64,000 nt of DNA. It comes from Candidatus Poribacteria bacterium (GTDB taxonomy: Bacteria > Poribacteria > WGA-4E > WGA-3G). Location of the stretch: the NCBI GenBank assembly GCA_022823085.1, contig JAJDXV010000132.1:1-64000 (forward strand), read 5' to 3'. Below are positions 8,301-16,559 of the stretch, piece after piece. Below the pieces are notes generated by a model that searched no databases, was not told the DNA's origin, and was given only the letters and a program-made list of their open reading frames with translations. Within the stretch, counting starts at the first letter, position 1. Each line of letters starts with the position of its first letter. The translations under genes and the position numbers were made by a program.

Positions 8301-9862
8301 TTTCACCGCCACCCCACCACGACATCTACTCTATTGAAGACTTAGCGCAACTCATCTATGATTTGAAGCAGGCGAATCCGCGAGCGAAAGTCGCCGTGAA
8401 ACTGGTATCTGAATTTCTGGTTGGAACGATTGCGTCAGGTGTCGCAAAAGGATATGCGGATGTCATCCAGATAAGCGGACATGAAGGGGGGACGGGTGCG
8501 TCTCCGCTGAGTTCTATCAAGAATGCTGGTACCCCTTGGGAACTTGGACTTGCGGAAACACAACGTTCACTTGTGATGAACCAGTTGCGCGATCGCGTTG
8601 TTTTACGCGCGGATGGCGGAATGCGTTCCGGACGTGATATTGTCATCGCCGCAATGTTGGGCGCGGAGGAGTATGGCTTCGGCACAATAGCGATGGTCGC
8701 AACCGGATGTGTGATGGCGCGTCAGTGCCACCTAAATACGTGTCCAGTCGGTGTCGCTACGCAAGACCCTGCACTCCGTGCGAAGTATCCGGGGACCCCG
8801 GAGATGGTCGTCAATTTCATGCTCGGTGTGGCGAACGAGGTCCGTGCTATCTTGGCAAATCTCGGACACAGATCCTTGAATGATATTATCGGTCGCCCTG
8901 AATTGCTGCAACCGATTGACCTCGCCGATTATCCGAAAGCTGCGATGCTTAATTTAAGTGAAATTCTCACACCTGCTGATCCAACTGGCACACAGCCTCG
9001 CTATCATCTACAGGAACGCAATGATCGAGAAGACATTCCGCTTGATGATCAGATTTTGAATGATACAGAGGAAGCGATTGCAAAGAAAAAATCGATTCAG
9101 CTCTCTTATGCGATTCGCAATACGCATAGAACGGTAGGCGCGAAGTTATCTGGCGAAATCGCACGGTGTTATGGAGACGCTGGTTTGCCCGATAGAACGA
9201 TTCAGTGTAACTTTGAGGGGAGTGCAGGACAGAGCTTCGGTGCCTTTTGCATCAGCGGTGTGCAGTTCGTGCTAACCGGTGAAGCCAATGATTATGTCGG
9301 TAAAGGTATGGCAGGGGGTGAACTTGTTATCAAGCCTGCGTTAACCGCGTCGTTCAAGACGCACGAGAATGCAATCGTTGGAAATACAGTATTGTATGGT
9401 GCTACGGGGGGGACGCTTTACGCAGCAGGTAGAGCCGGTGAACGGTTCTGTGTCCGTAATTCTGGCGCGACGACTGTCGTAGAAGGTGTTGGCGACCACG
9501 GTTGTGAATACATGACCGCGGGGACAGCCGTGATTCTTGGTGAAACAGGTAGAAACTTCGGTGCCGGGATGACCGGCGGTACTGCATACATCTTGGACGA
9601 AAAACAGCAGTTTGAGAAAAAGTGCAATTCGGATTGGGTAAAAATCGGAAAGGTGGCAGGTGAGACAGATATTAAGAACCTGATGGCACTTATACAGAAT
9701 CACGCAGCCTATACCGGTAGTCAACACGCTGAGAAGATTCTTGCCAATTGGGAAACCTTCCTCCCGTACTTCTGGAAGGTTGTGACACCACCGCCACCGC
9801 CTCTGCCAGCACCTGTCAAACTTAAAAGGAGAGCCGCATCCCGTAGAAGACGAAAACGTTAG
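5369..9862 (+). CDS. gltB: Glutamate synthase, large (alpha) subunit
   Basis: 1497 aa, normal for GltB. Makes glutamate from glutamine and 2-oxoglutarate. The class II amidotransferase domain begins at Cys11 (DACGVGFVAN), which would be exposed by removal of ten residues. The central domain is followed by the FMN-binding synthase domain (about 860-1200; GGESSTRFKR, GHEGGTGASPLSSIKNAG). The 3Fe-4S cysteines are C1114, C1120 and C1125. Last comes the glycine-rich GXGXG domain (about 1240-1450). An odd tail follows: proline run, then KLKRRAASRRRRKR. No small subunit (gltD) lies in this window, so electrons may come from ferredoxin or a distant GltD. Very safe identification. Confidence 0.97.
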   Translation: MYNDVNEKDACGVGFVANRCGSRSHEIIKMATQAVTNLTHRGAVAADAKTGDGAGILTQIPEKLFKKVLEKLGVRLDSMNDVGVGMIFLPRHNKDAQAQGRARIEKALQAYGIPLLGWRSVPVDLSALGDKALETLPEIEQVLIGRPEQLSDDAFEQRLYLICKELEHRITAAGLDEFHIASFSHRTIVYKGLLVAPQLTQFYLDLKDPDFAAALAVFHQRYSTNTSSTWMLAQPFHTLAHNGEINTLMGNRNWMRARESDLQSPLWDEDLQKLAPIINPHGSDSMSLDNVLELLTHSGRDILHAMMCLIPEAYEQISDMPDVLKACYEYLSCVGEPWDGPAAVAFTDGVVVGACLDRNGLRPARYKVTEDGIVVMGSEVGIIELDDNRVVEKGRLGPGQMIAVDTAQGKLLKDSEIKHGVAERKPYAEWVQKGIVTLPSKKDDAAPTTETVPEQLPIYQKAFGYMTEDVERFIKPMVTEAKEAVGSMGDDTPPAVISRNPHLLYSYFKQRFAQVTNPPIDSIRERLVMSLTTYLGRRHSLLTETEAHARLIRIPSPILTNADLQALRELNNPDFQVATLSVCFRVFSGTECLETALEALCQRASEAVDAGTTLLVLSDKDVDRDSAPIPMALAVGAVHHHLIREGKRMRVSLIAETGDAREEHHFAVLIGYGAAAVNPYLAFSTIVHLTEEGELEEFTAAQAIETYKATVEKGLLKIMAKMGISTVSSYRGAQIFEALGINATVIDKCFTGTTSRLSGIGFAEIAAETLHFHAKAFSESGDDASLEEAGYFRFRRNGEFHAFNPTVFKSLHKFVKAGESEDYEKYVDAIEEGEPASLRDLLEFRPSTPILIEEVEPAEAIVRRFTTGSMSFGALSRETHETLAIAMNRIGAKSGSGEGGESSTRFKRQPNGDLASSAIKQVASGRFGVTPTYLISAKELEIKMAQGSKPGEGGQIPGHKVTAEIASIRHSVPGVPLISPPPHHDIYSIEDLAQLIYDLKQANPRAKVAVKLVSEFLVGTIASGVAKGYADVIQISGHEGGTGASPLSSIKNAGTPWELGLAETQRSLVMNQLRDRVVLRADGGMRSGRDIVIAAMLGAEEYGFGTIAMVATGCVMARQCHLNTCPVGVATQDPALRAKYPGTPEMVVNFMLGVANEVRAILANLGHRSLNDIIGRPELLQPIDLADYPKAAMLNLSEILTPADPTGTQPRYHLQERNDREDIPLDDQILNDTEEAIAKKKSIQLSYAIRNTHRTVGAKLSGEIARCYGDAGLPDRTIQCNFEGSAGQSFGAFCISGVQFVLTGEANDYVGKGMAGGELVIKPALTASFKTHENAIVGNTVLYGATGGTLYAAGRAGERFCVRNSGATTVVEGVGDHGCEYMTAGTAVILGETGRNFGAGMTGGTAYILDEKQQFEKKCNSDWVKIGKVAGETDIKNLMALIQNHAAYTGSQHAEKILANWETFLPYFWKVVTPPPPPLPAPVKLKRRAASRRRRKR

Positions 9863-9897
9863 AAACTACAATTTGCTTGTTATAGTGGTCAGAGTTT

Positions 9898-9927
9898 AAA
9901 AAAAAAAGGCAGCGAACGCTGCCTTTT
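9898..9927. terminator. Bidirectional intrinsic terminator
   Basis: GGCAGCG-AA-CGCTGCC (9908-9923), with an A run before it and TTTT after it. It serves the convergent gltB and exbD genes. Confidence 0.85.
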
Positions 9928-9950
9928 CTAATTTAACTGTGTTGTATTCC

Positions 9951-10373
9951 TCAGTCTTCTTCCGACACCGCGAAAGCGATTTCAAGCCCCTCTGTTTTAC
10001 TGGAACGCATTTTCGCACGTTCTACCACATCAATGACAACACCGTGCTTCGCACGTTTATCTGCCTTGATAATCAAGGTGCTGATCTGGTTTTCGTGTGC
10101 TGCGATAAAGAGTTCCATATCTTCGAGTGTCAGCATCTCTTGGTCATCGATTGAGATACGTCCGTCACTGTTAATGAAGAGGTTGAATTTCTTCCGCGTG
10201 AATTCGTGTTGCGTCGCGGAATCGGGTAAGGTGACGGTGAAAGGCGGAGGAACTTTCATGACAGCAGATACCATGAAGAAAATGAGCAACAAGAACACAC
10301 AATCGATCATTGGTGCCATGGGAATATCATCGTCATCGCCTGTTTTCTTCCGTCGAGCCATGTTTAGAGCCAT
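9951..10373 (-). CDS. exbD: ExbD/TolR-family biopolymer transport protein
   Basis: 140 aa. One N-terminal membrane helix (PMIDCVFLLLIFFMVSAVM, about residues 22-40) containing the conserved Asp used for proton flow, then a periplasmic domain (about 60-130) with TLIIKADKRAKHG. Works with ExbB and a second ExbD encoded just upstream to energise outer-membrane transport or another envelope process. Third gene of an exbB-exbD-exbD operon; the two ExbD proteins may form mixed stators. The start follows AAGGAG. Confidence 0.92.
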   Translation of the reverse strand: MALNMARRKKTGDDDDIPMAPMIDCVFLLLIFFMVSAVMKVPPPFTVTLPDSATQHEFTRKKFNLFINSDGRISIDDQEMLTLEDMELFIAAHENQISTLIIKADKRAKHGVVIDVVERAKMRSSKTEGLEIAFAVSEED

Positions 10374-10426
10374 CTGATTTCTCCTTTGATAGAAAATGGA
10401 TTACGGTTGGTGTTGCGTGAGGGTTG

Positions 10427-10876
10427 TTAGTCTCGCGCAACGATAGCGAATCCGATTTTGTCTATACCTGCCTGTTTCGCGATATCCATCACCTGTACAA
10501 TCTGTTCATGCAGTACATCCCGCTCGGATTGTATGATCAACATGTTTTTGGCTTCGTCAGGTGCGTTGATGAATTGGTTGAACATTTCTTCGACTTGTAC
10601 AACGACATCATTTAGCACCATCGTCCCTTTCTCCTCGCCGGCTTCTGGGTTTGCGATCCGTACTGTCAAACCTTTCGGTTTGTCAGGTGAAGGTTTCCCT
10701 GGAGGTGGAAGCTGGACCCGGAGTCCCGGGATCGGCGAGAATGTTGTTGATACCATAAAGAAAATCAGGAGCAGGAACACGCAATCAATCATAGGTGCCA
10801 TGCTGAGGGTTGGTGCCTTGCGTTCTCTCATTTTATTCGCAAGCAGGCTCAATTTGGCCTCACCGACTTGTTGCAT
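10427..10876 (-). CDS. exbD: ExbD/TolR-family biopolymer transport protein
   Basis: 149 aa. Same plan as its downstream neighbour: cytoplasmic N-terminus, membrane helix APMIDCVFLLLIFFMVSTTF (about 26-45) with the proton-carrying Asp, and a periplasmic domain. It differs by a proline-rich linker (PGLRVQLPPPGKPSPDKPKG) after the helix and a longer periplasmic part with MLIIQSERDVLHEQIVQVMDIAKQAG. Lies 53 bp upstream of the other exbD and about 105 bp downstream of exbB in the same orientation. Paired divergent ExbD paralogues are common in Planctomycetes-like genomes. Confidence 0.92.
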   Translation of the reverse strand: MQQVGEAKLSLLANKMRERKAPTLSMAPMIDCVFLLLIFFMVSTTFSPIPGLRVQLPPPGKPSPDKPKGLTVRIANPEAGEEKGTMVLNDVVVQVEEMFNQFINAPDEAKNMLIIQSERDVLHEQIVQVMDIAKQAGIDKIGFAIVARD

Positions 10877-10945
10877 TTCAAAGTCTCCTTTCTCGTTAAT
10901 GAGATTAGGGCTGGTGTATTCGCACGCTACCGGGTTATCAGAATT

Positions 10946-10967
10946 GGGCGGGTATGCGTCCCCGCCC
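10946..10967. other. GC-rich hairpin between exbB and exbD
   Basis: GGGCGGG (10946-10952), 8-base loop, CCCGCCC (10961-10967). No T run on either side, so more likely an mRNA stability or processing element, or a copy of the palindromic repeats seen elsewhere, than a terminator. Confidence 0.45.
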
Positions 10968-10981
10968 GTCCCGATTCACGT

Positions 10982-11986
10982 TTAGGCGTTACCAGCTTCG
11001 CCGACAATCAACTGGTTGACAATTTCGGTGGAAACCTGTGAAATCTCAACCATGTGTCTGTTGACCCAGCTGTCAAAGAGTTGGAAGAAAATCAGACACG
11101 GGATTGCGACTGTTAAACCGGCAGCAGTTGTAAGAAGTGCCTGTGAGATACCACCTGCGAGCTGCTGCGGGTCACCCGTACCTTCAAGTGCGATTGTGGT
11201 AAATGCGTTAATCATACCGGTAACTGTTCCGAGCAAGCCGAACAACGGTGAAACGACTGCGACCGTACCGAGGACCGGTAGATTTCTTTCAAGTTCCGGG
11301 ATTTCAAGGAGGCTTGCTTCCTCAATCGCTTCCTGAATCTCTTCTTTGCTAATATCGCGTTCTTCGATCTGTGCTTGGCTGTAGCGGAGTAACCCTGCTT
11401 TAAGAACGTTCGCAAGCGGGCCACCGGCTTCTTCACAAGTCGAAACGGCTTCCATGATGTTTTCTTTCCGCAATGAATCTGTGATACTGGCGATGAACTC
11501 TTCAGTTCCGATTCGGGAACGACTGCGGACAAAGGTAAAGAGTCTTTCAATAATGAAAGTTAGAGCTGTGATGGAGCAGAGCGCAAGCGGCCAAAAGACG
11601 AATCCAAACTTCTGGAAGAAGGTGACGATATTATCTTTTTTCGTCATTTTAAGTGGCAAGAAATGATCACCGCCGTTAACGACTGTTACAGGTTTTCCGA
11701 CGCGATCCCCGTATCCTTCTCTGTAGATACTGACGAGGTAACGGCCTGCCGGGATACCTGATCTCTCGTAATCACCGTTGGCATCGGTTGTCGCTGCGTA
11801 TTCTTCACCACCGGTAGCAACGATTTTGACTTCAACGCCCTCAATTGGACTTTGGGCTGCGGTTGTATCAACAATCTGACCACGGACAGTTCCGCCGGAT
11901 GCGCCACCATCATCTTGGGCAAAGACGATGCCAGTAGACAAACCGACACAAGCGACTAATATTAAAATGAAACTAAAACGAATCAT
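10982..11986 (-). CDS. exbB: MotA/TolQ/ExbB proton channel protein with N-terminal CarboxypepD-reg domain
   Basis: 334 aa. Signal peptide (FSFILILVACVGLSTGIVFA), then an Ig-like carboxypeptidase regulatory domain (about 34-112; VRGQIVDTTAAQSPIEGVEVKI, GDYERSGIPAGRYLVSIYREGYG). A first membrane helix at about 125-150 follows, then the MotA_ExbB core with two further helices (LPVLGTVAVVSPLFGLLGTVTGMINAF and LLTTAAGLTVAIPCLIFFQLF). ExbB forms the pentameric proton channel around ExbD. The periplasmic beta domain fused in front is unusual for E. coli-type ExbB but known in Planctomycetes and Bacteroidetes relatives; it may bind cell wall or a partner. First gene of the exbB-exbD-exbD operon. Confidence 0.92.
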   Translation of the reverse strand: MIRFSFILILVACVGLSTGIVFAQDDGGASGGTVRGQIVDTTAAQSPIEGVEVKIVATGGEEYAATTDANGDYERSGIPAGRYLVSIYREGYGDRVGKPVTVVNGGDHFLPLKMTKKDNIVTFFQKFGFVFWPLALCSITALTFIIERLFTFVRSRSRIGTEEFIASITDSLRKENIMEAVSTCEEAGGPLANVLKAGLLRYSQAQIEERDISKEEIQEAIEEASLLEIPELERNLPVLGTVAVVSPLFGLLGTVTGMINAFTTIALEGTGDPQQLAGGISQALLTTAAGLTVAIPCLIFFQLFDSWVNRHMVEISQVSTEIVNQLIVGEAGNA

Positions 11987-12007
11987 TCGTTCTGATCCTC
12001 CTTAGGA

Positions 12008-12036
12008 AGACTTGCCGATTACGTTGTGGCAAGTCT
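12008..12036 (-). promoter_or_regulatory. Hairpin in the exbB leader, next to the ribosome site
   Basis: Perfect 9-bp inverted repeat AGACTTGCC / GGCAAGTCT with an 11-base loop. In the minus-strand transcript it ends just before AAGGAGG of exbB, so it could affect translation or mRNA stability. The rest of the 337-bp gap (11987-12323) shows no gene. Confidence 0.45.
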
Positions 12037-12280
12037 CTACAAGTTATATCGTAATGCGTTGCATGGCTATAAAACGGGAGCAGTGCCTTAACAACTTGGT
12101 TTTTATATATAAGCGTGCATCGACGCGAATCTTCAGGGTGGGAGTTGGTATCTATATCTATAGATTTTTCGACTCCGAATATAACACTATCTTTCGTTAA
12201 AAACACCTGAGTGCCTCAGAAGTTACGCGCGGATTTGAAGGTTGGCGAAAACAGCATCCCAGGTGATGTCGTTAAAAGCG

Positions 12281-12313
12281 GTATCGCTGGACACGCGATG
12301 TGTCCAGCGATAC
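12281..12313 (-). terminator. Strong hairpin terminator after the large lipoprotein gene
   Basis: Perfect 14-bp stem GTATCGCTGGACAC / GTGTCCAGCGATAC with a 5-base loop. On the minus strand it is followed by CGCTTTTAACG, so it ends the 12324-15725 transcript. Confidence 0.75.
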
Positions 12314-12323
12314 GCCAAACCAT

Positions 12324-15300
12324 TTAGAAACCCATCATTGCTCGCACGAAGGTTGTGTTACTCGTCGTGTGATCAAGCAGGATGGTGGTTCGCCGGTAAC
12401 CGGCGAGGATGACAATGTTAAATCCGAGCCACTCACCACGGTTGATCGCTTGAACTTCAAAGATTCGTGTTCGCAAATCTGGTCGGTAGAGTACTGGAAC
12501 ATCCTCATCTGCTGGGAAATTCGTCAAATAGTTTTTGAAGTTATTATCCCGGTTGGTGAATTTCCGATATTGGAAACCCCCAAGGATGTTCATCCGCTGT
12601 GAGAACTGATAGTCGAGCCGGACACCGAGTACATCTTCACGGCTTCTGCGATTGAAGCGTAGGTATTCGACGGGTTCATTATCAGTAGGTAGGAATAGAC
12701 GCGGGTTGAGTGCGTCTCCTATTTCTTCAGCACTACGGTCAAATGCGCGATCCCAGATGTACTTAACCATCGGTGTGAGTGTTAAATCTTCACCGATTCT
12801 ATCGACGAAAGGCAGTTCACCGAGCGGAATCTCGTATCTTGCCTTGAGAATCGTCTGTTGGTTGCGAATATCGCGTTCTGGGTAGCGACGCGTTTTCCAG
12901 TTATTCGGGTCGTAGATTAGCCCCGTATCATCTGGGTCAAGTGCGTTAATCCCGTGATCTGGATAGAACGGGAATTCGCGTCTGTCACCACTTGAGCGGA
13001 CCTGTTCATCGGGTACCATGAAATCGACGCGTTGGTCAGCCGTAAGGGGATCATCTAAGTTTTCAGGGTCCGCTGCCTCAACATCTAAGAAGATCGCATT
13101 TTCTGCATCCTGCTCATACTGATGTTGCAGGACGACGAGGAACTTCGCTTCGAGTGTGAGGTTCGGGACAGCCGTGTAGAGGAACTGGAGTGTTGTTGTA
13201 TTGACACGGGCGTTGTAGAAATCGAGTTCGTCAGAAATTTGGACAGGTTCCAATTCACCGACACGCAATGTAATCGTATAATCTGGGATGTCGTCTTGAA
13301 CTCGGACGAAACGGTTTTGGAAAAGTATGGTTCCAAAGTCCGGAATATCACGTTGATAAGTGACATGTAGGTATTTGGAGTCGTTCTGTCGGCGGCTCGA
13401 AATTTCGTTTTCGTTGAGCCATCCAACCTTGAGTGAAAGGTTATCCAGGAGATCGTATTCAGCGAAAACATGGTAGCCTTCCCTATCCACTCCATATTCA
13501 TACTGCGGTTCAAAATCGTCCTCAAGGGAGTCAATCGTTCCGTTGTTGTTCAAGTCAACGAGGTCTGTGAAGACGGGCGGATCAGCATCAAAGATAAGGA
13601 AATCTTCTTGGAAGTCCAAGACACCGTTTTGGTCTCTGTCATCGGCGCGTGGTAGGACTCCGTCGAAGTCGATGTCATCCGGCCAGTCGTCGTCATCGTC
13701 ATCATCTTCAATGAGGGCGTAATTGGTTTCATCCCACGGGTCTTGTTCGGATTGCGATTCAGGTGTCCGTGGTAGTGAGTAGGGTTGATCTCTGTCACTA
13801 TTAGAACCGAAATTCAGATAGGTTGTCGTGTACCCGGGGTCGATATGGTAGTAGACACCTTCGAGGTACAACTTGCCGAAACGAGATTTGAGTTGGACGA
13901 ACCATGCGGTTTCTCGTCCGAGGGCTCCGTCGCCGTCTTCGTCGGTTCCATCGCCGCCTAACATTGCTTCAAATCGTTCACCCTCAGTTTCAGAATAGGT
14001 CGGTATTCCGTTGGCATCTACTGGTAAGTTCGTAACGGGATCAATGGAGATACCGGTGCTTTCCTCACCATCTTCGCCTTCGATGGTTTCTGTGACTCGG
14101 CTAAACCCGACCTTATCTTTCGGAATGGTGGGGTACTGCTTATATTTACCGTTAATGGAGTAGTGCGCTCGGACAAAGACGTTACCGATGGTACCTTCTA
14201 AGTCGAGACCATAAAGGAGTGCCGCGCGTGCTGCGCCGTAACGATAACTGACTTTACGCGGTCTGCCTTCACCTGTCCATGAACTCGGATTGTCGAGTTG
14301 TGTTGTTCGGTTACTTGTGTAATCTGAGGACTGTCCATAGTTCCCCGGGGCTTCAATAACATCCCGATAAGGCATCTGGATGTGTCCATCTTCGGTTTTG
14401 ATCCATTCTTGGATTTCTGGATCTGAATCAGCTCTGTTGGCTGCACTGGATCCGATTATCGCGATATTGTAGTCACCCGCGACAACCATTTCAAAGTTGA
14501 CAGATTGAACGGTGCGTGGGTCCGCTTCAACTTCGATTGCGCCTTCTGAAACAAGTTGCGCGACTTCAGGAGAAGGTGTGCCATCTGGATCGGCAAAAAC
14601 GAGAACAATTCTCATCTTGTTGAAACCCTCTGCGATTTTCCATTCTCCATCAGTGGAGTCGCGAATTGTAGCTGGCAATCCACCGATAGTCATCGGGATG
14701 ATATCGCTAATACCGATTTCAATCGTTTGGGTTTCAGCTGGCAGTGACTTCGGTTCAGGCGGAATAACACCCTCTTCAATTTCTTGGGGCGTTAAGGGTT
14801 CAACTTCTTCCAAAGCTTGCGTGACGATCGTAACTTTCATGTTTTTGAAAGCCGCACCGACACCTCCCTGAATATTCTCACTGTGTAAATTTTCATCAAA
14901 ACCGGAGAATTGCTTCACGATTTCGTGATTGTCTTCGGGTGAATCGTCACGAAAGATAACAGAGATGGTTTCTGGGGGAGTATTTGCCACGGTACCCATG
15001 AGCGGGTTTTCAACACGTTCGGGGTGTTCTTTATGGAGATTGATGTAAGTGAACCCGACACGGAAGATGTCACCTAATAGACCTTGTGCCCGGAATCCGA
15101 CGAGACGTGCGTTTTCAATGTGCCGGACACCGGCATCTTCGTTCAAACCGTTCCGACGACCGAGCGTCGGTGCGAGGTTCGCCGCTGCGTCTGTCAGTTG
15201 CACAGGGTTCGAGATACGGGAGTTGATGAGTGTGAAGAGGTGCCGTTCTTGTGCGAAAGAAATATCCCATCGAAATCCGTCAAACTCTGTTTTATAGAGG

Positions 15301-15725
15301 ATATAGCGGTTCGGAAACAGTGTAGACGGCTTGAAGCGCATGCTATCACCGATAGCAAATTCGGTATATCTTCCACGGTAACTATCTTCTGTTAAAACTG
15401 TTCTGTCCAATTGTGCTGAGAATCTTTCACTATCCAACTGACCGGTCCAACCGACAAACAGTTCGCCGTTTTGGTCGAACTCTTTCTGTTCACGATAGTT
15501 GTAGACCTCGTTACCTTCAAGCAGCTCTTTTCCGAACAGGTCATAGAAGAATTGCGGTTCTTCTTCTAACTGGAAACGCGCTGAGAATTTAGAACTCCCC
15601 TCAATCGTTGGTAATAGGGGTTCTTGTGGACCAAGGCTCTGTGCTCCACAACCGTAAAGCACAAAAGCACTCAGGATACAGGTCGCTACAAGTAAAACAT
15701 CAATTGATTGTTTTAGCCTGTTCAT
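12324..15725 (-). CDS. Large outer-membrane lipoprotein/beta-barrel protein
   Basis: 1133 aa from the ATG at 15725, which follows AAGGAGG; the open frame extends 25 codons upstream without support. Lipoprotein signal with lipobox VLYGC (Cys about 26). The body is rich in alternating hydrophobic and aromatic strands (FSARFQLEEEPQFFYDLF, LSLKVGWLNENE, NLTLEAKFLVVLQHQYE), typical of outer-membrane barrels. An acidic calcium-binding-like insert lies in the middle (EDDDDDDDWPDDIDFDGVLPRADDRDQNGVLD, like EF-hand or thrombospondin type 3 repeats). The protein ends in Phe (MMGF), a barrel-assembly signal. No enzyme family recognised. It may be a surface structure or uptake protein. Promoter and tandem repeats about 350 bp upstream. 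Confidence 0.7.
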   Translation of the reverse strand: MNRLKQSIDVLLVATCILSAFVLYGCGAQSLGPQEPLLPTIEGSSKFSARFQLEEEPQFFYDLFGKELLEGNEVYNYREQKEFDQNGELFVGWTGQLDSERFSAQLDRTVLTEDSYRGRYTEFAIGDSMRFKPSTLFPNRYILYKTEFDGFRWDISFAQERHLFTLINSRISNPVQLTDAAANLAPTLGRRNGLNEDAGVRHIENARLVGFRAQGLLGDIFRVGFTYINLHKEHPERVENPLMGTVANTPPETISVIFRDDSPEDNHEIVKQFSGFDENLHSENIQGGVGAAFKNMKVTIVTQALEEVEPLTPQEIEEGVIPPEPKSLPAETQTIEIGISDIIPMTIGGLPATIRDSTDGEWKIAEGFNKMRIVLVFADPDGTPSPEVAQLVSEGAIEVEADPRTVQSVNFEMVVAGDYNIAIIGSSAANRADSDPEIQEWIKTEDGHIQMPYRDVIEAPGNYGQSSDYTSNRTTQLDNPSSWTGEGRPRKVSYRYGAARAALLYGLDLEGTIGNVFVRAHYSINGKYKQYPTIPKDKVGFSRVTETIEGEDGEESTGISIDPVTNLPVDANGIPTYSETEGERFEAMLGGDGTDEDGDGALGRETAWFVQLKSRFGKLYLEGVYYHIDPGYTTTYLNFGSNSDRDQPYSLPRTPESQSEQDPWDETNYALIEDDDDDDDWPDDIDFDGVLPRADDRDQNGVLDFQEDFLIFDADPPVFTDLVDLNNNGTIDSLEDDFEPQYEYGVDREGYHVFAEYDLLDNLSLKVGWLNENEISSRRQNDSKYLHVTYQRDIPDFGTILFQNRFVRVQDDIPDYTITLRVGELEPVQISDELDFYNARVNTTTLQFLYTAVPNLTLEAKFLVVLQHQYEQDAENAIFLDVEAADPENLDDPLTADQRVDFMVPDEQVRSSGDRREFPFYPDHGINALDPDDTGLIYDPNNWKTRRYPERDIRNQQTILKARYEIPLGELPFVDRIGEDLTLTPMVKYIWDRAFDRSAEEIGDALNPRLFLPTDNEPVEYLRFNRRSREDVLGVRLDYQFSQRMNILGGFQYRKFTNRDNNFKNYLTNFPADEDVPVLYRPDLRTRIFEVQAINRGEWLGFNIVILAGYRRTTILLDHTTSNTTFVRAMMGF

Positions 15726-16071
15726 TATTTTGTTTTTCCTCCTTGGAAATAATGAATCGGATATTTGGGAAACAGCGTTACGATATAAGTAAGTTGTCAA
15801 TCGTTCCGAGTACCCGGGTTTCCGATGAAAAACCTTGAAAATGGACGAAAACTGCTTGTCTTGTAAACGGAAGTCTAAAAATTGCGTCGTTTAAAAGTAG
15901 CGTAAGTGCAATTTTTTTACTTCGCGCCAGTGTCGGACAGAATACGTGCAAGTTACGGTTACTGTACGATGCGAGAAACAGCGAGTCTCCTTCCAACAAA
16001 TTAAGGGTCTATTTTACGGGAATTTGCGATAAACACGTAATAAAATGCCCGCAAAACTGTTCTTAGCCTTT
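15726..16071 (-). other. Long leader of the large lipoprotein gene
   Basis: About 345 bases between the promoter at 16072-16100 and the start codon. No credible gene: the 73-codon frame at 15778-15999 has no ribosome site and no family features. No known riboswitch recognised. Confidence 0.3.
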
Positions 16072-16100
16072 AAAATAGCACTGATGTAAATTTCTGTCAA
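16072..16100 (-). promoter_or_regulatory. Sigma-70-like promoter, large lipoprotein gene
   Basis: On the minus strand TTGACA (complement of 16095-16100), 17-bp spacer, TATTTT (complement of 16072-16077). Confidence 0.6.
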
Positions 16101-16154
16101 GTTTTTAACAGAAAAAAGCGCGCGTTAAGTTTTTAAGAGAAAAAAGCACGCGTT
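16099..16154. repeat. Two tandem 28-bp repeats abutting the promoter
   Basis: Units 16099-16126 and 16127-16154 both read AAGTTTTTAA-x-AGAAAAAAGC-x-CGCGTT, with two differences. They begin at the -35 box of the promoter at 16072-16100, on its upstream side, the position of activator sites. The remainder of the gap up to 16510 shows no gene. Confidence 0.7.
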
Positions 16155-16511
16155 AAGGTGAAACTTGAGATAAACATACCATAAATGTCATATATTTTCA
16201 AGTTTAATATCAGCACTATCCTACTTTCGATTTTTCGCCCGTCTTAAAGTCGCCTTAAAATCTGGTTCCCCGTCTTCACATTCTTGGCATAAGTGTGGCA
16301 ATAGAGACTGTATCGCGAGAATGTATCTAATGTGTGGATCAATTTTACCTTGCGTTTACTATCTCCCTGAAGACAGTTGAACGATAACAAAATCGTTTCC
16401 TTGCAGTGTTAAGGGATGAACAAATACAGCGATTCCTATTGGGCATGGTATAATTATACTACAATTCAAAAAAAAATGACATTTTTTTTACAAAAATATC
16501 AAAAATAGAAA

Positions 16512-16536
16512 AGCCTCGAACCGAAGATTCGAGGCT
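16512..16536 (-). terminator. Intrinsic terminator after the Wzz-like gene
   Basis: AGCCTCGAA / TTCGAGGCT, 9-bp stem with a 7-base loop, followed on the minus strand by a T-rich stretch (TTTTCTATTTTTG). Confidence 0.8.
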
Positions 16537-16559
16537 ACAGATATTTTCTAACGCTGTAT

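Noticed and set aside
7834-8325. 163-codon minus-strand frame
   Set aside because: Antisense to the conserved FMN domain of gltB.
13670-13730. Run of GTCGTC/ATCATC repeats, considered as a microsatellite
   Set aside because: It encodes the acidic DDDDDDD loop of the large lipoprotein in frame, a calcium-binding-like insert.
15778-15999. 73-codon minus-strand frame in the lipoprotein leader
   Set aside because: No ribosome site, no family features, and it lies between a good promoter and the real start.
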